Below, one piece after another: positions 3,958-6,888 of a stretch of DNA of 6,888 nt. Where the stretch lies: the NCBI GenBank assembly GCA_937952395.1, contig CALFYV010000189.1, forward strand, positions 1-6,888, given 5' to 3'. A program made the translations under genes and the position numbers. How positions within the stretch are numbered: the stretch's first letter is position 1; every line of letters starts with the position of its first letter. The notes beneath the pieces are model-generated. The model made no database searches. It was not told the origin of the DNA and saw nothing but the letters and a program-made list of their open reading frames with translations. The DNA is from an uncultured Bacteriovoracaceae bacterium. GTDB taxonomy: Bacteria > Bdellovibrionota > Bacteriovoracia > Bacteriovoracales > Bacteriovoracaceae.

Positions 3958-6417
3958 ATGAAAAACTTTTTAACACTTTTTTTAAGCCTGGCCATGCCAG
4001 TTATGAGCATCGCTGATGTCATTGAATGTACTTCTCAGAACAGAATTCCTGCGACCCTTAAGTACCAAACCATTTTTACAGGCAATAGTGATGACTACGT
4101 GAATTGTGATAGTGAAAAGATTTCGAGTCATCTTCATTCTATTCAAGTTAGCTCAGCTTCTGACGGTTTTAGCATAAAATTTAAAGTGGCCTTAGATGGT
4201 GTCCATTATGCCGATTGTAGTAAAATCTCGATCGACAAGTTTGGTTATGAATCTGAAAATTATTTTACTAATTTCAAAAGCCTAGAGTTTATCAATAATG
4301 AGCAATTATATAAATTGGCAAAAGAAAAAGTCATTGGTCAGTGTCATATTGATCTCGATATCAATTACGGCCATGCCATAGCGTCTATAAAACGTCTAAG
4401 AAGAGGAGATACAAGATACCCTATTGAAACCTTGGTGCAAAGAACAGCACTATCAGATAAAAAAGAACTTGTTCTAGCTGAGCAAAAAGCGGTAGGACAA
4501 GAACTAAGAGCTTTAATCGAAGAAGGGAAATGTGGAAAAATTGATTCAAAAATTAAGAAAACTCGTTTAAGTAAAGAACTTTTAACCCTTATCGTTTTAA
4601 ACAAAGACCGCGCTTTAGTTGAAAAAATAAATAAAGACTACAATATAGTTAATATTATTGCCAACAACCTTGCCCAAAATACTAATTATAATGAGATTTT
4701 AGAGGGTAAGATAACTACTGAAGAAATTTTTCAAGCTGTGAAAAGTAGACTTCAGCCAGAACTAATAATGGCGGTAAAGCCGGGAGTTAAGTGTTCTATT
4801 TACGAAGATAATCAAGACTATTATCGCTATCAAGCCTATGATTATTTGGGCAAACAAGTTTATCGTTCAGATGATTTAGAAAACGCCCGCTCACATCTTG
4901 AAAAAGAGTGTGTTTCCGGTTCTGTTTTTTATGAACGCATGTATAAAACTTATCATTTTCCAGCTCATCATTTCGTAAAAGCTGGAATACTAGCAGCACA
5001 ACTCAAACAAATTGGTATTACGCTATTCGAATTAAAAAATAGTGTTTCTGTACAAGAACTTAAGAACATTGGCTATACACTACCTGAACTTCAAAATGTT
5101 TTTTCTTTTAATGATTTAAAGGATGTTTTTCCTTTAGAAGAACTCTCTCAAACTAGTGCATTCGCTAAAGAAATAGTTGAAAATTTTTCAACCAAAGACG
5201 TTATGAGTGTTATCAAAGCAAGCCAACCACTTAACTTAGCTTTAATGAAAGCTCTTTCAGACAAAGTTGGATTAAAAGAAATTGTTGATAGTGGTTATGA
5301 TATTGATGTACTCAAAGCTGCTGGCATTGGTATTGATAAATTAAAAGTTCATTTCCCATTAACTAAATTAGCAAAGGAGTATGGACCCGATGAGTTAGGC
5401 AAGGTTTATACATTTGACGAATTAAAAACTGTCTTCTCTCTAGAGAAACTGGCTGCTGGCACAGCTTTTATTAAAGAAATTCTTGAAACGTATTCTACAC
5501 AAGAAGTGATATCAGTACTAAAATCAAATAAGATACTTAATTCATCTTTACTAAGAGGACTGACGAATAAAATTGGCGTAGCTCAAATCAAAGAAAGTGG
5601 TTTTAGTTTAGAAGAATTAAAAAATGCAGCTATAAGGATTGATAAATTAAAACCTCATTACAGTATTAATGAAATATCAAAAGCATATAGTTTAAAAGAA
5701 TTAGTATATTATTATAACTTACATGAGCTAGGTGTGGCATATCCTCTAAGTATTTTAGCTTCAGAACCCAGAATTTCTGTAGAAGATCTGAAACAAACCT
5801 ATAGCTTAAAAGAGTTAAAAGAATCCAAGGGAATCAAATTAGACAGGCTTAGTACTGCTTACTCTGTTAAAGAATTATTAAAAGAGTATCCTGTCGAAGA
5901 ACTCATGAGAAGTGGAATCACAACACTGAAAAGACTTGTTCAAACTGAACCCGACCCAAAGATAAGATCTGAAATCATTCATTATCTGATTGATGTGGCT
6001 TCAAAATATTCTAATTCAGATTATGAAAGCTCTCTTGAAAGTAAGAAGTCTTGTATTTATTTTATCAATTGGGGCAATCGTGAGCAAAATCGCTTTGTCG
6101 TGACTGATGAATTTGGTAAAAAAAAGAGAGGCTACCCTTCTAGCCAAGAAGCTATTGCAGATTTAAAAAATTGTAGAAGCTTAAGGCAAGCAAAAGAAGC
6201 AGGTCTTACGGCTTCTGATTTCAGAGCAGCAGGAATTGAAGCTAAAAAATTAAAAGATTCATTTAAACTATATGAATTAAAAGAGGCTTATCCTTTAGAA
6301 GATTTTGTGACTCTTTATTCAAAAAGCTCACTTTTAACTGTAGGTTATACAAAAAAAGAAATCAGACAAGCTACGAGAAAAGCAAAACGAGCGAAGAAAA
6401 ACGAAGAAGCGAAATAA
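3958..6417 (+). CDS. Large secreted Cys-rich helical-repeat protein A2, paralogue of A1 (unknown function)
   Basis: The product has 819 residues, with no known family recognised. The signal peptide ends in SIA (residue 19) before DVIEC, matching the ADVISC junction of A1. The N-terminal domain keeps all five A1 cysteines (24, 50, 87, 129, 192) and the motifs VNCD, DCSKISIDK, VIGQC, GHAI and EEGKCG. Two Cys-bracketed modules (C279-C318 and C699-C739) flank a long tract of short helical repeats (about 353-653), which includes a 102-residue tandem duplication. A shorter repeat tract follows the second module, then a basic tail (796-819; ten Lys or Arg) containing GYTKKEIR, equivalent to GFKNKDIR in A1. 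Compared with A1, one Cys module is missing and the repeat tract is expanded. It is the last gene of the cluster and stops 13 bases before a hairpin. A periplasmic, surface or secreted scaffold is the safest guess; enzymatic motifs were not seen. Confidence 0.85.
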   Translation: MKNFLTLFLSLAMPVMSIADVIECTSQNRIPATLKYQTIFTGNSDDYVNCDSEKISSHLHSIQVSSASDGFSIKFKVALDGVHYADCSKISIDKFGYESENYFTNFKSLEFINNEQLYKLAKEKVIGQCHIDLDINYGHAIASIKRLRRGDTRYPIETLVQRTALSDKKELVLAEQKAVGQELRALIEEGKCGKIDSKIKKTRLSKELLTLIVLNKDRALVEKINKDYNIVNIIANNLAQNTNYNEILEGKITTEEIFQAVKSRLQPELIMAVKPGVKCSIYEDNQDYYRYQAYDYLGKQVYRSDDLENARSHLEKECVSGSVFYERMYKTYHFPAHHFVKAGILAAQLKQIGITLFELKNSVSVQELKNIGYTLPELQNVFSFNDLKDVFPLEELSQTSAFAKEIVENFSTKDVMSVIKASQPLNLALMKALSDKVGLKEIVDSGYDIDVLKAAGIGIDKLKVHFPLTKLAKEYGPDELGKVYTFDELKTVFSLEKLAAGTAFIKEILETYSTQEVISVLKSNKILNSSLLRGLTNKIGVAQIKESGFSLEELKNAAIRIDKLKPHYSINEISKAYSLKELVYYYNLHELGVAYPLSILASEPRISVEDLKQTYSLKELKESKGIKLDRLSTAYSVKELLKEYPVEELMRSGITTLKRLVQTEPDPKIRSEIIHYLIDVASKYSNSDYESSLESKKSCIYFINWGNREQNRFVVTDEFGKKKRGYPSSQEAIADLKNCRSLRQAKEAGLTASDFRAAGIEAKKLKDSFKLYELKEAYPLEDFVTLYSKSSLLTVGYTKKEIRQATRKAKRAKKNEEAK
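4792..4911 (+). repeat. Cys-bracketed module, copy 1 of A2
   Basis: This encodes C279 to C318. It opens CSIYEDN, has the core YQAYDYLGKQ, and closes LENARSHLEKEC. The following VSGSVFYERM matches the sequence after the first module of A1, marking the two as equivalents inherited from the common ancestor of the large genes. Confidence 0.6.
5014..5916 (+). repeat. Long tract of about 9-residue helical repeats in A2
   Basis: Residues 353-653 contain many units of the form [YF]-[ST]-x-x-[ED]-L-x-x-x, for example YTLPELQNV, FSFNDLKDV, FPLEELSQT, YTFDELKTV, YSLKELVYY, YNLHELGVA, YSVKELLKE and YPVEELMRSG. Units run back to back for two to four copies and are interrupted by longer helical segments. 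The repeat type is the same as in A1 but the tract is several times longer. Confidence 0.65.
5101..5712 (+). repeat. 102-residue tandem duplication inside A2 (two ungapped copies)
   Basis: Residues 382-483 (5101-5406) align without a gap to 484-585 (5407-5712). By hand count 43 of 102 positions are identical. Matching landmarks include FSFNDLKDVF with YTFDELKTVF, AFAKEIVENFSTKDVMSVIK with AFIKEILETYSTQEVISVLK, and IDKLKVH with IDKLKPH. The copies have diverged strongly at DNA level, so the duplication is old. A third, degraded copy may begin at residue 586 (YNLHELGVAYPL). Confidence 0.8.
6052..6174 (+). repeat. Cys-bracketed module, copy 2 of A2
   Basis: This encodes C699 to C739. It opens CIYFINWGNR, has a DEFGKKKRG turn, and closes SSQEAIADLKNC. 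The segment after it, RSLRQAKEAGLTASDFRAAG, is helical and leads into the last repeats FKLYELKEA and YPLEDFVTL. It corresponds by position to the third module of A1. Confidence 0.55.
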
Positions 6418-6454
6418 AATAGAAAATAAAAAGGGCCCAATTCCTTGGGCCCTT
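6418..6454 (-). terminator. Rho-independent terminator of the RCC1-repeat gene, possibly bidirectional
   Basis: AAGGGCCCAA (6431-6440), four bases, TTGGGCCCTT (6445-6454) form a perfect 10-bp stem. Read on the minus strand, the loop is GGAA, a GNRA tetraloop, and the stem runs into TTTTTATTTTCT, a good U-tract. On the plus strand the loop is TTCC and the downstream CCTTCCTTCC is a poor U-tract. It is therefore primarily the terminator of the minus-strand gene, 29 bases after its stop. It may also stop transcripts from A2, whose stop lies 13 bases before the stem. Confidence 0.85.
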
Positions 6455-6461
6455 CCTTCCT

Positions 6462-6479
6462 AACTTAAATTCTTAAGTT
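6462..6479. repeat. Short AT-rich inverted repeat between the convergent genes
   Basis: AACTTAA (6462-6468) and TTAAGTT (6473-6479) pair exactly around a four-base loop. The stem is AT-rich and has no U-tract on either side. It might back up termination or stabilise a 3' end, but is weak. Confidence 0.35.
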
Positions 6480-6483
6480 TAGA

Positions 6484-6888
6484 TTATTGAACTGAGATTA
6501 AAGGTATGCTTGAAGGTAATTCATTATCACCGATATTGTTGAGATTTCCTTGCCCCAGCTGACCAAAGTTATTGATACCCCAACACTTTGCTTTACCTGT
6601 ATCTTTTTCCAGAGCACAACTATGGTCTGAACCTAAGGCAATTTGTGAGCTGACCATTCCGAGACTAACATAACCGGCAGTGTATGGATGTTCATCATCA
6701 CCGATAAAGTTAGTATTTCCATATCCTAATTGACCGAATGAATTTCTTCCCCAACAAACAACATTATTTGAAGCCAAAAGTGCACAAACATGGGCCTTAC
6801 CGGATGAAAGTTGAACAGCTTTTTCACCTAAATTAACTAAAGCAACTGGAGGAGTTGTAAGTGAAACAGTATTACTATAACCTAATTC
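6484..6888 (-). CDS. RCC1-repeat (beta-propeller) protein, C-terminal 134 residues; 5' end outside the window
   Basis: The frame is open from the right edge to the TAA at 6484-6486, so the N-terminus lies beyond the window. The TTG at 6777-6775 is an internal Leu (HVCALLASNN), not a start. The visible part holds the end of one RCC1 repeat and two further repeats, with landmarks HVCAL, VCWGRNSFGQLGYGN, IGDDEHP, IALGSDHSCAL, KCWGINNFGQLGQGN and IGDNELP. RCC1 repeats fold into beta-propeller blades. In eukaryotes the family includes a Ran exchange factor, but bacterial copies are mostly exported or surface-associated proteins of unknown role. The conserved H-x-C-A-L / x-C-W-G cysteines in each repeat could form disulfides. 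The gene converges on the sigma-54 cluster with its own terminator, so it is probably unrelated functionally. Confidence 0.85.
   Translation of the reverse strand, partial: ELGYSNTVSLTTPPVALVNLGEKAVQLSSGKAHVCALLASNNVVCWGRNSFGQLGYGNTNFIGDDEHPYTAGYVSLGMVSSQIALGSDHSCALEKDTGKAKCWGINNFGQLGQGNLNNIGDNELPSSIPLISVQ

Noticed and set aside
5456..5472. Second sigma-54 promoter inside A2 (CTGGCAC)
   Set aside because: The -12 position reads TTATT with no GC dinucleotide at the required spacing, so only the -24 half matches.
6775..6777. TTG start codon for the minus-strand RCC1 gene
   Set aside because: The frame continues open to the window edge and upstream residues (QLSSGKAHVCALL) complete a normal RCC1 repeat, so the TTG is an internal Leu.

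Overview
The window is AT-rich, with short intergenic gaps. It holds a four-gene plus-strand cluster of secreted proteins I do not recognise, followed by the 3' part of a convergent RCC1-repeat gene. The low GC, the exported Cys-containing proteins, the RCC1 repeats with a 'GNxNxIGDxExP' signature and a textbook sigma-54 promoter suggest an AT-rich Gram-negative, most plausibly a Bdellovibrionota member (Bacteriovorax-like predatory lineage). The taxon is inference and rests mainly on the style of the RCC1 repeats.

Layout. Bases 1-195 are a regulatory region: a -24/-12 promoter (85-101) matching the sigma-54 consensus, an upstream TGACCT/AGGTCA inverted repeat in the position expected for an activator site, and a leader of about 84 nt ending in a good ribosome binding site. 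Four co-directional genes follow with junctions of -4, +13 and +27 bp, which indicates one operon: large gene A1 (196-2532), small gene B1 (2529-3266), small gene B2 (3280-3930) and large gene A2 (3958-6417). A1 and A2 are paralogues, and B1 and B2 are paralogues, so the order is A-B-B'-A'. All four begin with a signal peptide and carry conserved cysteines, consistent with disulfide-bonded periplasmic or secreted proteins.

The large proteins share an architecture: a roughly 170-residue N-terminal domain with five conserved cysteines, then modules of about 40 residues bracketed by two cysteines (three in A1, two in A2), separated by tracts of a short repeat of about 9 residues with consensus [YF]-[ST]-x-x-[ED]-[LI]-x-x-x, and a basic C-terminal tail. 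A2 has an extra ungapped 102-residue tandem duplication within its repeat tract. The function is unknown. The simplest reading is that the four products work together outside the cytoplasm, perhaps as a complex, under sigma-54 control.

At the right end a strong hairpin (6431-6454) lies between the convergent genes. Its better U-tract and GGAA tetraloop are on the minus strand, so it mainly terminates the RCC1-repeat gene (6484 to beyond 6888, N-terminus outside the window). A perfect 15-bp inverted repeat inside A1 (2321-2360) is not explained by coding.
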